64,000 nucleotides of DNA from Microbacterium testaceum (GTDB lineage Bacteria > Actinomycetota > Actinomycetes > Actinomycetales > Microbacteriaceae): positions 1 through 64,000 of the forward strand of contig NZ_QDFT01000007.1 in the NCBI RefSeq assembly GCF_003075375.1, written 5' to 3'. The notes under the pieces were generated by a model that worked only from the letters and a program-made list of their open reading frames with translations, ran no database searches and had not been told where the DNA came from. Made by a program: the position numbers and the translations under genes. This document shows, piece by piece, positions 43,791-56,091 of this stretch. Positions within the stretch are counted from its first letter, which is position 1; each line of letters opens with the position of its first letter.

Positions 43791-43846
43791 CGGCCCGGCG
43801 GGCGCGCACGAGCGCTGACGCGATCCCGGCGCCCTCCGCCGCCGAC

Positions 43847-43874
43847 GAGGGGGGCCGCCGAAGCGACCCCCCTC
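43847..43874. terminator. Terminator between tetR and serA
   Basis: GAGGGGGG (43847-43854) and CCCCCCTC (43867-43874) form an eight-bp stem between convergent genes. No T tract follows. Confidence 0.6.
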
Positions 43875-43887
43875 ACGACATCCGACC

Positions 43888-45492
43888 TCAGCCCTCGACG
43901 ATCTCGATCTGCCGGAACAGGTCGGCACCGACGGACTCGCGCATCGCGTCGAGGATCTCGTCCGGCACCGGCGAGTCGACCGTGAGCACCGACAGGGCGC
44001 GGCCCGTGGCGTCCTGCGCCGCGACCTGCAGACCCGCGATGTTGATGCCGGCGTCACCGAGCTTCTGACCGTAGATGGCGACGATGCCGGGGCGGTCGGC
44101 GTAGCGCATGACGACGTGGTGCTGCTCGATGGGCACCTCGATCTCGTAGCCGTTGATGGACACGACCTTGGGCACCATGCGCGTGCCCGCGAGCGTGCCC
44201 GCGACCTCGAGGGTCGAGCCGTCGGCCAGGGTGCCGCGCAGGATCGTGATGTTGCGGTACAGCGGGCTCTCGGCCTCGACGACCAGTCGGGCCTCGACGC
44301 CGCGCTGCTCGGCGAACAGCGGCGCGTTGACATAGGACACCGTCTCGCTGACGATGCGGCTGAAGTAGCCCTTGAGCGCCGCGAGGCGGTAGACGCTGAC
44401 GTCGTACTGCGCGAGCTCGCCGCGCACCTCGATGTCGAGGCTCGTCAGCGCGCTGTCGGCGAGACCGCTGAAGAACTGACCCAGCATCTCGACGAGAGCG
44501 ATTCCCGGGCGCACGAAGGGGTCGATCGCACCGCCCGCGACGTTCACGGCATCCGGAACCAGGTCGCCCTCGAGCGCGAGCTTGACCGAACGCGCGACCG
44601 AGACGCCCGCCTTCTCCTGCGCCTCTTCGGTGCTGGCGCCCAGGTGAGGCGTGACGACGACGTTCGGCAGGTCGAGCAGCTTGCGGGCCGGACCGCCCTC
44701 GGCGGGGGGCTCGGTCGAGAACACGTCGAGGCCCGCACCGGCGATCCCGCCCGAGGTGAGCGCGTCGAACAGCGCCTCTTCGTCGATGAGCCCGCCGCGC
44801 GCGACGTTGATGACGTACGCGCTCTTCTTCATGCGGCGCAGCTGCTCGGCGCCGATCATGCCGGTGGTCTCGGGGGTCTTCGGCATGTGGATCGTGACGA
44901 AGTCGCTCTGGTCGAGCAGTTCGTCGAGCGAGACGAGCTGCACGCCCAGCTGCTGGGCGCGCGCGGCGGTGACGTAGGGGTCGTACGCGATGACGCGCAT
45001 GTCGAAGCCCTGCAGGCGCGCGGCGATGAGGGCGCCGATGCGGCCCAGGCCGATGATGCCGATGGTCTTCTCGAACAGCTCGGTGCCGGTGAACGAGCTG
45101 CGCTTCCACAGTCCCTGGGCGAGCGAGGCGTGCGCGGCGGGGATGCGGCGCGCGAGGCTCAGCACGTGCCCGACCGTCAGCTCGGCGGCCGAGATGATGT
45201 TGGACGTCGGCGCGTTGACGACCATGACCCCGGCCGCGGTGGCGGCCTTGATGTCGACGTTGTCGAGGCCGACGCCGGCGCGGGCGACCACCTTGAGCGA
45301 CGGGGCCGCGGCGAGGGCCTCGGCGTCGATCTGGGTGGCCGAGCGCACGAGCACCGCGTGCGCGTCGGCCAGGGCCGACAGCAGCGCGGGGCGGTCGGTC
45401 CCGTCGACGTTGCGCACGTCGAAATCGGGGCCGAGCGCGTCGATCGTGGCGGGAGAGAGTTCTTCGGCGATGAGCACGACGGGCTTCGTCAC
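43888..45492 (-). CDS. serA: D-3-phosphoglycerate dehydrogenase
   Basis: SerA starts serine synthesis from 3-phosphoglycerate. The 534-residue protein is the long actinobacterial type. It has a nucleotide-binding domain (IGIIGLGRIGALIAARLQGF), the catalytic region NVARGGLIDEEAL and TPHLGASTEEAQEKAG, then an intervening ASB domain (about 320-455) and a C-terminal ACT domain (RPGIVAIYGQKLGDAGINIAGLQV) for serine feedback. GTG 45490-45492 is preceded by GAAGGA. An AGCCTA-complement -10 box (45586-45591) implies an 87-base leader with a CGGCCC/GGGCCG hairpin (45564-45579). Confidence 0.96.
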   Translation of the reverse strand: MTKPVVLIAEELSPATIDALGPDFDVRNVDGTDRPALLSALADAHAVLVRSATQIDAEALAAAPSLKVVARAGVGLDNVDIKAATAAGVMVVNAPTSNIISAAELTVGHVLSLARRIPAAHASLAQGLWKRSSFTGTELFEKTIGIIGLGRIGALIAARLQGFDMRVIAYDPYVTAARAQQLGVQLVSLDELLDQSDFVTIHMPKTPETTGMIGAEQLRRMKKSAYVINVARGGLIDEEALFDALTSGGIAGAGLDVFSTEPPAEGGPARKLLDLPNVVVTPHLGASTEEAQEKAGVSVARSVKLALEGDLVPDAVNVAGGAIDPFVRPGIALVEMLGQFFSGLADSALTSLDIEVRGELAQYDVSVYRLAALKGYFSRIVSETVSYVNAPLFAEQRGVEARLVVEAESPLYRNITILRGTLADGSTLEVAGTLAGTRMVPKVVSINGYEIEVPIEQHHVVMRYADRPGIVAIYGQKLGDAGINIAGLQVAAQDATGRALSVLTVDSPVPDEILDAMRESVGADLFRQIEIVEG

Positions 45493-45680
45493 GGATGCGT
45501 CCTTCGAAACGGTGCTGGGGACCGGCGCGCACCGCCGCACACCGCCGGCGCGAGCCGGGCGCGCGGCCCGTGCGGGCCGTGTGTCAGCCTAGCGCGGCGT
45601 CGCGGAGCCTTCCGACCGTGTGACGCGACGCACCGGTCGCCCGCGATCGCGGATCGGTTCCGGATGCCACTCCCCCGCCG

Positions 45681-46031
45681 TCAACCGCCGTACAGGCCGT
45701 ACGAGGTCGTGCCGTAGCCCACGATCGCGAGCCAGAACGCCGCCGACAGCGTGAGCCCTGCCAGCAGAACGATCGCGAACTGCCCGGCCGCGCGGCGGGC
45801 GCCGATCGCGAACGCGATACCGAAGGCGATCAGCGGGAAGACGATGGGCAGGATGTAGACGAACCACCCCAGCCCGTTCAGGCCGAGCGGACCGTTGACC
45901 TGCTGGATCAGCAGCGCGACCGCGCTCCACACCACGTAGGCGTAGAACAGACCGAACAGCCCGGCGATCGTCACGACCAGCCAGGTGGGCAGCCGGCGGC
46001 GGGCGACGGCATCCTTCGCCTCTGCGGTCAT
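45681..46031 (-). CDS. Small membrane protein, hypothetical
   Basis: The 116-residue protein has a charged N-terminus and three or four hydrophobic segments (VVTIAGLFGLFYAYVVWSAVALL, WFVYILPIVFPLIAFGIAFAIG, FAIVLLAGLTLSAAFWLAIVGY). Nothing suggests an enzyme. It overlaps the upstream gene by four bases (ATGA), so the two probably form one membrane complex or have related roles. Confidence 0.75.
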   Translation of the reverse strand: MTAEAKDAVARRRLPTWLVVTIAGLFGLFYAYVVWSAVALLIQQVNGPLGLNGLGWFVYILPIVFPLIAFGIAFAIGARRAAGQFAIVLLAGLTLSAAFWLAIVGYGTTSYGLYGG

Positions 46032-46603
46032 GCGAACACTCCCAACGACAGGAACGGCCAGGGCACGAGCAGCACGATGCCGAGGATGAGCAGCAAAAAG
46101 CGCTGCCAGGTGCGCCACGACCGGGTCAGGGCCAGGACCGCGACGAACCACACCATCGGTGCGAGCGCGGCGGCGATGGTCAGGGACACCAGGGTGACGT
46201 CGGGGATCGGCAGGCCGAGGCCCCGCAGCTGCAGACCTGCGATCAGCCAGCCGACCGCGAAGAGCACGAAGGTCGCGGCCACCATGCCGATGCCGACCAG
46301 GCCGACATTGCCGAGCGGGGCCGAGTGCGCGGCATCCGCGTCCGACTCGGTCCCGGGCTCGTCGCGCTCCGCCGGGGTGGACGGCTCAGGATGCCGCTCC
46401 GCCGGCGCCGCGGCGGACGTGGCGACGGGCTGCAGGGGCTCCGGGGTATCCGGCTGCAGGGGTTCCGGCTGCACCGGCTCCGCCGTCCGTCCCGGCACGG
46501 CCGGTTCATCGGCGCGGCCGGGCGCCCGCTTCTCGCCGACGTCGAGGGTGGGGTCGTCGTCACCGCCCCACGAGAGGGCGTCGTCATCGCGCGGAGTGCT
46601 CAC
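46028..46603 (-). CDS. Membrane protein with Pro/Glu-rich cytoplasmic domain, hypothetical
   Basis: The 191-residue protein begins with an acidic, repeat-like cytosolic region (about 1-95: EPVQPEPLQPDTPEPLQPVA) that has no membrane segment. Three helices follow (about 98-122, 130-155, 165-188). Similar proteins are often annotated as DNA polymerase III gamma/tau only because of the Pro/Ala-rich region, which I do not accept here. TACCGT (46610-46615) lies six bases before the GTG start, so the mRNA is leaderless. It probably forms a unit with the next gene. Confidence 0.75.
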   Translation of the reverse strand: MSTPRDDDALSWGGDDDPTLDVGEKRAPGRADEPAVPGRTAEPVQPEPLQPDTPEPLQPVATSAAAPAERHPEPSTPAERDEPGTESDADAAHSAPLGNVGLVGIGMVAATFVLFAVGWLIAGLQLRGLGLPIPDVTLVSLTIAAALAPMVWFVAVLALTRSWRTWQRFLLLILGIVLLVPWPFLSLGVFA

Positions 46604-46700
46604 CCGACCACGGTAGCGCCGCTCCCCCGCCGCTCGGCCGCGCCCCGCCGCGCGGCGGGGTGCGCGGCATCCGGGACCGAGAGGACTCCACGCAGACGGC

Positions 46701-46732
46701 GAACGCCCCGCGGCCGGAGCCACGGGGCGTTC
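46701..46732. terminator. Terminator of ilvC
   Basis: GAACGCCCCG (46701-46710) and CGGGGCGTTC (46723-46732) form a perfect ten-bp stem 13 bases after the ilvC stop on the minus strand. Confidence 0.8.
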
Positions 46733-46744
46733 GATCGACGCGGA

Positions 46745-47867
<1,123 letters not shown>

Positions 47868-47879
47868 CGCACGGGACGT

Positions 47880-48389
47880 TCAGCCGCGCAGGACGCGCTC
47901 GGTGATGCTCTTGCCGCCGCGGCCGACGGCGAGCAGGCCCGACTGCGCGAGCTCCTTGACGCCGAAGGGCTCGATCGCCTTGAGGAAGGCGTCCACCTTG
48001 CCCTTGTCGCCGGTGATCTCGATCACCACGGCGTCGGGGGCGTAGTCCACCACCGACGCGCGGAAGAGGTTGACCACCTCGAGCACGTTGGAGCGGCTGG
48101 CGTTGTCGGCGCGCACCTTCACGAGCACGTGCTCGCGCTGCACCGAGCTGGCGGGGTCGAGCTCGACGATCTTGATGACGTTGATGAGCTTGTTCAGCTG
48201 CTTCGTCACCTGCTCGAGCGGAAGACCCTCGACGTCCACGACGACCGTGATGCGCGACAGGCCCGGCACCTCGGTCACACCCACGGCGAGCGACTCGATG
48301 TTGAAGCCGCGGCGGGCGAACAGACCCGCGACGCGGGTCAGCAGACCCGGCTTGTCCTCGACGAGGAGGCTCAGAACGTGGCGCGACAT
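47880..48389 (-). CDS. ilvN: Acetolactate synthase small subunit
   Basis: IlvN is the regulatory subunit that gives valine feedback to acetolactate synthase. The 169-residue protein has an N-terminal ACT domain (HVLSLLVEDKPGLLTRVAGLFARRGFNIESLAVGVTE) and the second ACT-like half with FRASVVDYAPDAVVIEITGDKGKVDAFL. It begins one base after the ilvB stop, so the two subunits are coupled. Confidence 0.97.
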   Translation of the reverse strand: MSRHVLSLLVEDKPGLLTRVAGLFARRGFNIESLAVGVTEVPGLSRITVVVDVEGLPLEQVTKQLNKLINVIKIVELDPASSVQREHVLVKVRADNASRSNVLEVVNLFRASVVDYAPDAVVIEITGDKGKVDAFLKAIEPFGVKELAQSGLLAVGRGGKSITERVLRG

Positions 48390-48390
48390 C

Positions 48391-50199
48391 TCAGTCCTCC
48401 TGCTCGGCGAAGGCGGGCGAGTGATCGCGCGCGTACTGGACGTAGCTGTTGCTGACGCCCTGCGGCACCATCGGCCACACCATGGCGTCGGCGCTCACGA
48501 CGAAGTCGATCACGACCGGGCGGTCGTTGGTGTCCAACGCGAGCTGGATCGCGGCGTCGATCTCGTCCTCTTTCTCGACGCGGATCGCGAGGCATCCGTA
48601 GGCCTCGGCGAGCTTGACGAAATCGGGGATGCGACGCGTGCCGTGCCCCGTGTTCAGGTCGGTGTTGGAGTGACGCCCCTCGAAGAAGAGGGTCTGCCAC
48701 TGACGCACCATGCCGAGCGAGGAGTTGTTGATGATCGCGACCTTAATCGGGATGTCGTTGATGACGCAGGTCGCGAGCTCCTGATTGGTCATCTGGAAGC
48801 AGCCGTCGCCGTCGATCGCCCACACGGCGCGCTCGGGCTGGGCCACCTTGGCGCCCATGGCCGCGGGTACCGCGTAGCCCATGGTGCCGGCGCCGCCGGA
48901 GTTGAGCCAGGCGTTGGGACGCTCGTACTTGATGAACTGCGCGGCCCACATCTGGTGCTGACCCACGCCCGAGGCGAACACGCCCTCGGGGCCGGTGATC
49001 TCGCCGATGCGCTGGATGACGTGCTGCGGCGACAGCAGGCCGTCCGAGGTCGGGGTGTAACCGAGCGGGAACTCCTCGCGGAGGCCGTTCAGGTGGGTCC
49101 ACCACTCGGTGTAGTCGTGGGGGTGCTCGGCGTCGGCGGCGCGGAAAGCGGCATCCAGATCGACGAGGACCTCTTTGAGGTCGCCCACGATGGGAACGTC
49201 GGCGGTGCGGATCTTCGAGATCTCGGCGGGGTCGATGTCGACGTGCACGACCTGCGCGTTCGGGGCGAACAGGGCCGCCTTGCCGGTGACGCGGTCGTCG
49301 AACCGCGCGCCGAGCGAGACGATCAGGTCGCTCTCCTGCAGCGCGAGCACGGCGGGCACGGTGCCGTGCATACCGGGCATGCCCAGGTGCTGATCGTGCG
49401 AGTCGGGGAAGGCGCCGCGCGCCATGAGTGTCGTGACCAGCGGGGCGCCCGTCGCCTCGGCGAACACCTTGAGCTCGGCCGCGGCGTTCGCGCGGATGGT
49501 TCCGCCGCCGACGTAGAGCACCGGCTTCTTGGCGGTGGCCAGCAGGTGGGCCGCGGCCTGGATCTGCTTGCCGTGGGCCTTGGTGACCGGGCGGTACCCG
49601 GGCAGGTCGACCTTGGGCGGCCAGATGAAGGGGGCCTCGGCCTGCTGCGCGTCCTTGGTGATGTCGACCAGCACGGGGCCGGGGCGACCGGTCGACGCGA
49701 TCTCGAACGCGGCGGCGATCGCGCCGGGGATCTCGTCGGCCGTCTTCACCAGGAAGGAGTGCTTGGTGATCGGCATGGTGATGCCCACGATGTCGGCCTC
49801 TTGGAAAGCGTCCGTGCCCATGAGGGTCGAGAACACCTGTCCGGTGATGCACACGAGCGGCACCGAATCCATGTAGGCGTCGGCGATCGCCGTGACCAGG
49901 TTCGTCGCGCCGGGGCCCGACGTGGCGATGGCGACGCCGACCTTGCCGGATGCCGCGGCGTACCCCTCGGCGGCGTGGCCGGCGCCCTGCTCGTGACGGA
50001 CGAGGATGTGGCGCACGTGCTCGTCGTCCATGAGCGGGTCGTAGACGGGCATGATCGCTCCGCCCGGCAGACCGAACACGTCGGTGACGCCGAGCAGGTC
50101 GAGCGAGCGGACGACCGCCTGGGCACCCGTCATCACGGGCGCCGGAGCGGTGCGGGCGGGCGGCCGGGGCACGGCCGCGGTGGGGGAATCGATGGACAT
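48391..50199 (-). CDS. ilvB: Acetolactate synthase large subunit
   Basis: IlvB is the thiamine-diphosphate enzyme that condenses pyruvate to acetolactate. The 602-residue protein has the PYR domain with [12 protein letters not shown] and [13 protein letters not shown] (catalytic Glu), an FAD-binding middle domain, and the PP domain with [29 protein letters not shown]. The N-terminus has a variable Pro/Ala-rich lead of about 20 residues. The ATG is preceded by GAGGTA. ilvD lies 44 bases upstream on the same strand; I see no leucine- or valine-rich leader peptide before ilvB. Confidence 0.97.
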   Translation of the reverse strand: MSIDSPTAAVPRPPARTAPAPVMTGAQAVVRSLDLLGVTDVFGLPGGAIMPVYDPLMDDEHVRHILVRHEQGAGHAAEGYAAASGKVGVAIATSGPGATNLVTAIADAYMDSVPLVCITGQVFSTLMGTDAFQEADIVGITMPITKHSFLVKTADEIPGAIAAAFEIASTGRPGPVLVDITKDAQQAEAPFIWPPKVDLPGYRPVTKAHGKQIQAAAHLLATAKKPVLYVGGGTIRANAAAELKVFAEATGAPLVTTLMARGAFPDSHDQHLGMPGMHGTVPAVLALQESDLIVSLGARFDDRVTGKAALFAPNAQVVHVDIDPAEISKIRTADVPIVGDLKEVLVDLDAAFRAADAEHPHDYTEWWTHLNGLREEFPLGYTPTSDGLLSPQHVIQRIGEITGPEGVFASGVGQHQMWAAQFIKYERPNAWLNSGGAGTMGYAVPAAMGAKVAQPERAVWAIDGDGCFQMTNQELATCVINDIPIKVAIINNSSLGMVRQWQTLFFEGRHSNTDLNTGHGTRRIPDFVKLAEAYGCLAIRVEKEDEIDAAIQLALDTNDRPVVIDFVVSADAMVWPMVPQGVSNSYVQYARDHSPAFAEQED

Positions 50200-50243
50200 G
50201 GGAGTACCTCGAGAACCGGGAGAAGGTGAGAAGGGGATGGCCG

Positions 50244-51962
50244 TCAGCCGGTGACCGCGCCCTCGGCGGCGGAGTGCACGAGCTTGGAGTACTTGGCCAG
50301 AACGCCACGGGTATAGCGCGGGGGAAGCGGTTCCCAGCCTTCACGGCGGGAACTCAGCTCGGCGTCATCGACGATCAAGTCGAGAGTGCGAGCGGCGATA
50401 TCGACCCGTATCAGATCACCATCGCGCACGAAGGCGATGGGACCTGCGTCCACCGCTTCGGGAGCTATGTGGCCGATGCACAGGCCGGTTGTGCCGCCTG
50501 AGAATCGTCCGTCCGTCAACAGTAGTACATCTTTTCCGAGACCCGCGCCCTTGATGGCCGCCGTGATGGCGAGCATCTCGCGCATACCGGGACCGCCCTT
50601 GGGGCCCTCGTAGCGGATGACGATGACATCGCCGGCCTGGATCTCTCCGGCCTCGAGCGCGTCCATGGCGCCGCGCTCGCGCTCGAACACGCGCGCGGGA
50701 CCCTCGAACACCGAGGCGTCGAAGCCGGCCGTCTTGACGATCGCGCCCTCGGGGGCGAGCGAGCCGTGGAGGATCGTGATGCCGCCGGTGGCGTGGATGG
50801 GGTCGTCGAAGCGGTGGATGACGTTGCCGTCCACCGGGTCGGGGTTCAGGTCGGCGAGGTTCTCGGCGAGCGTCTTGCCCGTGACGGTGAGCGCGTCGCC
50901 GTGCAGCAGGCCCTCGTCGAGCATCGCCTTCATGATGACGGGGATGCCGCCGTGGCGGTCGACGTCGTTCATGACGTACTTGCCGAACGGCTTCATGTCG
51001 GCGACGTGCGGGGTGCGGTCGCCGATGCGGTTGAAGTCGTGCAGCGTCAGCTCGACCTCGGCCTCGTTGGCGATGGCGAGCAGGTGCAGCACGACGTTGG
51101 TCGAGCCGCCGAGCGCCATGGCGAGGGCGATGGCGTTCTCGAACGCCTCCTTCGTCAGGATGTCGCGCGTGGTGATGCCCTGGCGCAGCAGGTTGACCAC
51201 GGCCTCGCCCGAGCGGTGGGCGAAGTAGTCGCGGCGACGGTCGGCCGACGGCGGGGCGGCCGAGCCCGGGAGGCTGAGGCCGAGGGCCTCGGCGACCGAC
51301 GCCATGGTGTTGGCGGTGTACATGCCGCCGCAGGCGCCCTCGCCGGGGGCGATCGCGCACTCGATGCGCTTGAGGTCCTCTTCGCTCATCTTGCCCGCGA
51401 GGCACGCGCCCACGGCCTCGAACGAGTCGATGATCGTGACGTCCTTCTCGGTGCCGTCGCTGAGCTTGACCCAGCCCGGCGCGATCGAGCCGGCGTAGAG
51501 GAACACGCTCGACAGGTCGAGACGAGCGGATGCCATGAGCATGCCCGGGATCGACTTGTCGCAGCCGGCGAGCAGCACCGAGCCGTCGAGGCGCTCGGCC
51601 ATCATGACCGTCTCGACGCTGTCGGCGATGACCTCGCGCGACACGAGCGAGAAGTGCATGCCCTCGTGGCCCATCGAGATGCCGTCGGAGACCGAGATGG
51701 TGCCGAACTGCAGCGGGTAGCCGCCACCGGAGTGCACGCCCTCTTTCGCGCCCTGCGCGAGGCGGTCGAGGCTGAGGTTGCAGGGGGTGATCTCGTTCCA
51801 GCTCGACGCGATGCCGATCTGGGGCTTGTCCCAGTCCTCGTCGCCCATGCCGACCGCGCGGAGCATTCCGCGCGAGGTGGTGGCTTCGATGCCGTCGGTG
51901 ACGACGCGACTGCGGGGCTTGATGTCGAACTCGCCGGTGTTCGGATTCTGCGGTGCGGGCAT
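50244..51962 (-). CDS. ilvD: Dihydroxy-acid dehydratase
   Basis: IlvD dehydrates dihydroxyisovalerate and its homologue to 2-oxo acids. The 572-residue protein has the iron-sulfur cysteines in [10 protein letters not shown] and [14 protein letters not shown], and the C-terminal [26 protein letters not shown] (51969-51974) lies six bases before the ATG, so the mRNA is leaderless. Within the gene, about 50310-50538 (roughly residues 475-550) uses many A/T-rich codons (AAA, GTA, CTA, TTG, CGA, TCA, ACA, ATA, GCT) unlike the rest, which suggests an imported segment. All catalytic motifs are intact. Confidence 0.97.
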   Translation of the reverse strand: MPAPQNPNTGEFDIKPRSRVVTDGIEATTSRGMLRAVGMGDEDWDKPQIGIASSWNEITPCNLSLDRLAQGAKEGVHSGGGYPLQFGTISVSDGISMGHEGMHFSLVSREVIADSVETVMMAERLDGSVLLAGCDKSIPGMLMASARLDLSSVFLYAGSIAPGWVKLSDGTEKDVTIIDSFEAVGACLAGKMSEEDLKRIECAIAPGEGACGGMYTANTMASVAEALGLSLPGSAAPPSADRRRDYFAHRSGEAVVNLLRQGITTRDILTKEAFENAIALAMALGGSTNVVLHLLAIANEAEVELTLHDFNRIGDRTPHVADMKPFGKYVMNDVDRHGGIPVIMKAMLDEGLLHGDALTVTGKTLAENLADLNPDPVDGNVIHRFDDPIHATGGITILHGSLAPEGAIVKTAGFDASVFEGPARVFERERGAMDALEAGEIQAGDVIVIRYEGPKGGPGMREMLAITAAIKGAGLGKDVLLLTDGRFSGGTTGLCIGHIAPEAVDAGPIAFVRDGDLIRVDIAARTLDLIVDDAELSSRREGWEPLPPRYTRGVLAKYSKLVHSAAEGAVTG

Positions 51963-52051
51963 TCTCGAAGTCTATTGCGAGCGGCACGCACGCGACGCCG
52001 AACGAACGGCGAACGCGAGATTCGCAGACGGCGCGGCGGCCGATCGCGTTG

Positions 52052-52831
52052 TCAGCCCGTGTGCGCTCGGCGCAGCCGGACGATCTGCTCGAGCACCGCC
52101 ACGAACGCCGGGATGTCGTCGACCCGCAGCGTCGCCGCCGTCTCTCCCCCGCCGACGCGGACGCCCAGGTCCCCCGCCCCCAGGGAGCGCAGCGCGTCCT
52201 CGTCGGTCACGTCGTCGCCGGCGAACAGCACGGCGCTCGCCCCGAGCCGCTCGCGCAGGTGCGCGACGGCGGAGTCCTTGCCCTCGTGCCGGAACGAGTA
52301 CTCGAGGATGTCGTGACCGGTGCGACGGCGCCATTCCGGAGCCTCGGCGGACACCAGCGCGTCGACCTTCTCACGCGCCGTCGTGGCGGTCGCGGCGTCG
52401 GCCGTGCGCGTGTGCAGTCCCAGACCGAACTGCTTCGGCTCGATGCGCACGCCCGCGAGGGCGGCCACCGCGTCGGTCGCCTCGCCGATGAGGCGGTCGC
52501 GGAGCGCCAGCGCGTCGGCGTCGTCGGCCCCGTCGCCCGCACCGGCACCCGGCTGCCACGACTCGGCCCCGTGCGACCCCATGAGCCACCACGGCGACGA
52601 GTCGTCGTGCTCGGCGATGACACGCAGATCCGCGAGCGTGCGCCCCGACACGAGCGCCACGGTGGTCCGGGGCAGGGCGGCGAGCCCGTCGAGCGCCACC
52701 CGCGCCTCGGGCGTCATGCGGGCCGTCATCGGCTCGTCGACGAGCGGCGACAGCGTCCCGTCGAAGTCCAGGGCGATCAGCAGCTCGTCGGTGGTGGCGA
52801 CGGCCTCGACCGCGGCGTCGGCGGCGGTCAC
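52052..52831 (-). CDS. otsB: Trehalose-6-phosphate phosphatase
   Basis: OtsB removes phosphate from trehalose 6-phosphate, the product of the adjacent otsA. The 259-residue HAD-fold protein has motif I LIALDFDGTLSPLVDEP, motif II TVALVSGRTLADL, GSHGAESW, motif III RIEPKQFGL with the catalytic Lys, and motif IV FAGDDVTDEDAL. GTG 52829-52831 was chosen because the conserved fold starts soon after it; longer starts reach back into otsA. The gap to otsA is 46 bases. Confidence 0.94.
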   Translation of the reverse strand: MTAADAAVEAVATTDELLIALDFDGTLSPLVDEPMTARMTPEARVALDGLAALPRTTVALVSGRTLADLRVIAEHDDSSPWWLMGSHGAESWQPGAGAGDGADDADALALRDRLIGEATDAVAALAGVRIEPKQFGLGLHTRTADAATATTAREKVDALVSAEAPEWRRRTGHDILEYSFRHEGKDSAVAHLRERLGASAVLFAGDDVTDEDALRSLGAGDLGVRVGGGETAATLRVDDIPAFVAVLEQIVRLRRAHTG

Positions 52832-52877
52832 GGGGCACCCTCCGCCGTGGTGCGGCCGGTCGGGGCGTGGGCGGCGG

Positions 52878-54365
<1,488 letters not shown>

Positions 54366-54449
54366 AGGTCCTCCTCGGGGATCGTCCTCAGGCTAACAGC
54401 GGGCGTGGCGCGCGCACGGGGGCTGGACGTCCGGCGCAGGGCCACCCCT

Positions 54450-54516
54450 CGATAAACGCCGTCCGTGCCGAGACACGGCGGCTGGCCGCGTGTCTCGGCA
54501 CGCGCGGCGTTTATCG
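54450..54516. repeat. 67-bp palindromic element upstream of otsA
   Basis: CGATAAACGCCG (54450-54461) and GTGCCGAGACACG (54465-54477) are exactly complementary to CGTGTCTCGGCAC (54489-54501) and CGGCGTTTATCG (54505-54516), with a three-base internal loop and an 11-base apical loop. It lies between divergent otsA and a small membrane protein gene, so it is unlikely to be a terminator. Confidence 0.85.
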
Positions 54517-54577
54517 GCGGGGTGGGGCGCGCTGTCAAGCTGCGGCGGGCGCTCTTCCACCTCGGTAGGTTGAGTCC

Positions 54578-54832
54578 ATGCGCCAGTACATCTTCGGAAC
54601 CGGTCTCCTCAGCGCCATCACCGGCGGCGTCACCCTGCTGCGCGGGCTCAAGAACGACGAGCCGTTCACGTGGCGCACGGCGCTGGCATGGCTCAGCTGG
54701 GGTATTACCCTCGCTCTCGCCATCGGCGCGGTCGTCGACACGCGTCGCGCGCGCCGCGGCCGCACGATCGCCGGCGACTCCCCCGTCTCGAAGAAGCAGG
54801 GCAAGCTGCTGAAGAAGCGTCTCGCGCGCTGA
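54578..54832 (+). CDS. Small membrane protein, 84 residues
   Basis: The protein has two hydrophobic segments (YIFGTGLLSAITGGVTLL and TALAWLSWGITLALAIGAVV) and a strongly basic C-terminal tail (SKKQGKLLKKRLAR), so it is a small inner-membrane protein with a cytoplasmic cationic end. I do not recognise a family. TAGGTT (54566-54571) lies exactly six bases before the ATG, which supports a leaderless start. A strong terminator follows at once. Confidence 0.75.
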   Translation: MRQYIFGTGLLSAITGGVTLLRGLKNDEPFTWRTALAWLSWGITLALAIGAVVDTRRARRGRTIAGDSPVSKKQGKLLKKRLAR

Positions 54833-54844
54833 CCCCTGACGATC

Positions 54845-54881
54845 GAGGGGATGCCGCCGCCCCGGGGCGCGGCATCCCCTC
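54845..54881. terminator. Bidirectional terminator with inverted GGATGCC pair
   Basis: GAGGGGATGCCGC (54845-54857) and GCGGCATCCCCTC (54869-54881) form a perfect 13-bp stem between the convergent small membrane protein and thiolase genes. Both arms contain the over-represented heptamer. Confidence 0.85.
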
Positions 54882-54897
54882 GTCGTTTCGCGAGGTG

Positions 54898-56091
54898 TCA
54901 GCGGGTGAGGATCAGCGCGTCGCCCTGACCACCGCCGCCGCAGAGGGCGACCGCGGCCGTCCCGCTTCCCCGCCGGACGAGTTCGTGCACGGCGTGGACC
55001 ACCAGGCGGTTGCCGGACGCGCCGATCGGGTGACCGATCGCGATCCCCCCGCCGTGCGGGTTGACGATGTCGTCGGACACGCCGAGTTCGGCCTGCGAGC
55101 GGGCGACGACGGCGCCGAACGCCTCGTTGATCTCGACGAGGTCCAGGTCGGATGCCGCGAGCCCCTGCTTGTCGAGCGCTTTCGCGATCGCGCGGGCGGG
55201 TTGGGCGTGCAGCGAGTTGTCGGGGCCGGCGACCTGGCCCGCCGCGCCGACGACGGCCAGGACGTCCCAGCCGTGCTCCACGGCCGTCGCACGGGTGGTC
55301 ACGACCACCGCGGACGCGCCGTCCGAGATCTGCGAGGCGTTGCCCGCGGTGATCGAGCCGCCCTCGGCGAAGGCCGGGCGGAGCTTCGCGAGGGTGTCGA
55401 CCGTCGTGTCGGCGCGGATGCCCTCGTCCGCGCTCACGACGACGGGGTCGCCCTTGCGCTGCGGGATCGACACCGGCACGATCTCGGCGTCGAACACGCC
55501 GGCGGCTTGAGCTGCGGCGGCGCGCTGATGGGAGCGGGCGGCGACGGCGTCCTGGTCGGCGCGGGTCACCTCGTACCGGGCGTTGGCGCGTTCGGTCGAG
55601 GCGCCCATGCTCTCGCGGTCGTAGGCGTCGGTGAGTCCGTCGAATGCCAGGTGGTCGAGAACCTCGACCGAGCCGTAGGCGTACCCGTCGCGAGAGTTCA
55701 TCAGCAGGTGCGGGGCGCGGGTCATCGACTCCATGCCCGCGGCGACGACGACGCGCGCGTCGCCCAGGCGCAGCATGCGCGCGGCGTCGATCACGGCGGT
55801 GAGCCCCGACAGGCACACCTTGTTGATAGTCGCGGCGTGGACGTCCCAGCCGATACCGGCGGCGACGGCGGCCTGGCGGGCGGCGTTCTGTCCGGCTCCT
55901 GCCTGCAGCACCTGTCCGACGAGCACCGCGTCGACGGTGTCGGCGGGGATGCCGCCGCGCTCGAGCGCTCCGCGGATCGCGGCGGCGCCCAGCTCGACGG
56001 CCGTGAGCGGCGCGAGCTGTCCCTTCAGTCGGCCCTGGGGCGTGCGGGCGGCGGCGACGATGACGACGTCGTTCTGCTCGTTCGTGGTCAT
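54898..56091 (-). CDS. Acetyl-CoA C-acetyltransferase (thiolase)
   Basis: The 397-residue thiolase has the acyl-accepting Cys93 in [42 protein letters not shown] with the catalytic His, and CGGGGQGDA with the second Cys. It cleaves acetoacetyl-CoA to two acetyl-CoA, or works in reverse. The ATG overlaps the CoA-transferase B stop by four bases. With the two transferase subunits it forms a complete acetoacetate utilisation route. The N-terminus resembles AtoB rather than the 3-oxoadipyl-CoA thiolase PcaF. Confidence 0.93.
   Translation of the reverse strand: MTTNEQNDVVIVAAARTPQGRLKGQLAPLTAVELGAAAIRGALERGGIPADTVDAVLVGQVLQAGAGQNAARQAAVAAGIGWDVHAATINKVCLSGLTAVIDAARMLRLGDARVVVAAGMESMTRAPHLLMNSRDGYAYGSVEVLDHLAFDGLTDAYDRESMGASTERANARYEVTRADQDAVAARSHQRAAAAQAAGVFDAEIVPVSIPQRKGDPVVVSADEGIRADTTVDTLAKLRPAFAEGGSITAGNASQISDGASAVVVTTRATAVEHGWDVLAVVGAAGQVAGPDNSLHAQPARAIAKALDKQGLAASDLDLVEINEAFGAVVARSQAELGVSDDIVNPHGGGIAIGHPIGASGNRLVVHAVHELVRRGSGTAAVALCGGGGQGDALILTR

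Noticed and set aside
46028..46603. DNA polymerase III gamma/tau subunit
   Set aside because: The Pro/Ala/Glu-rich N-terminus could attract that label, but there is no AAA+ domain and the C-terminus is three membrane helices.
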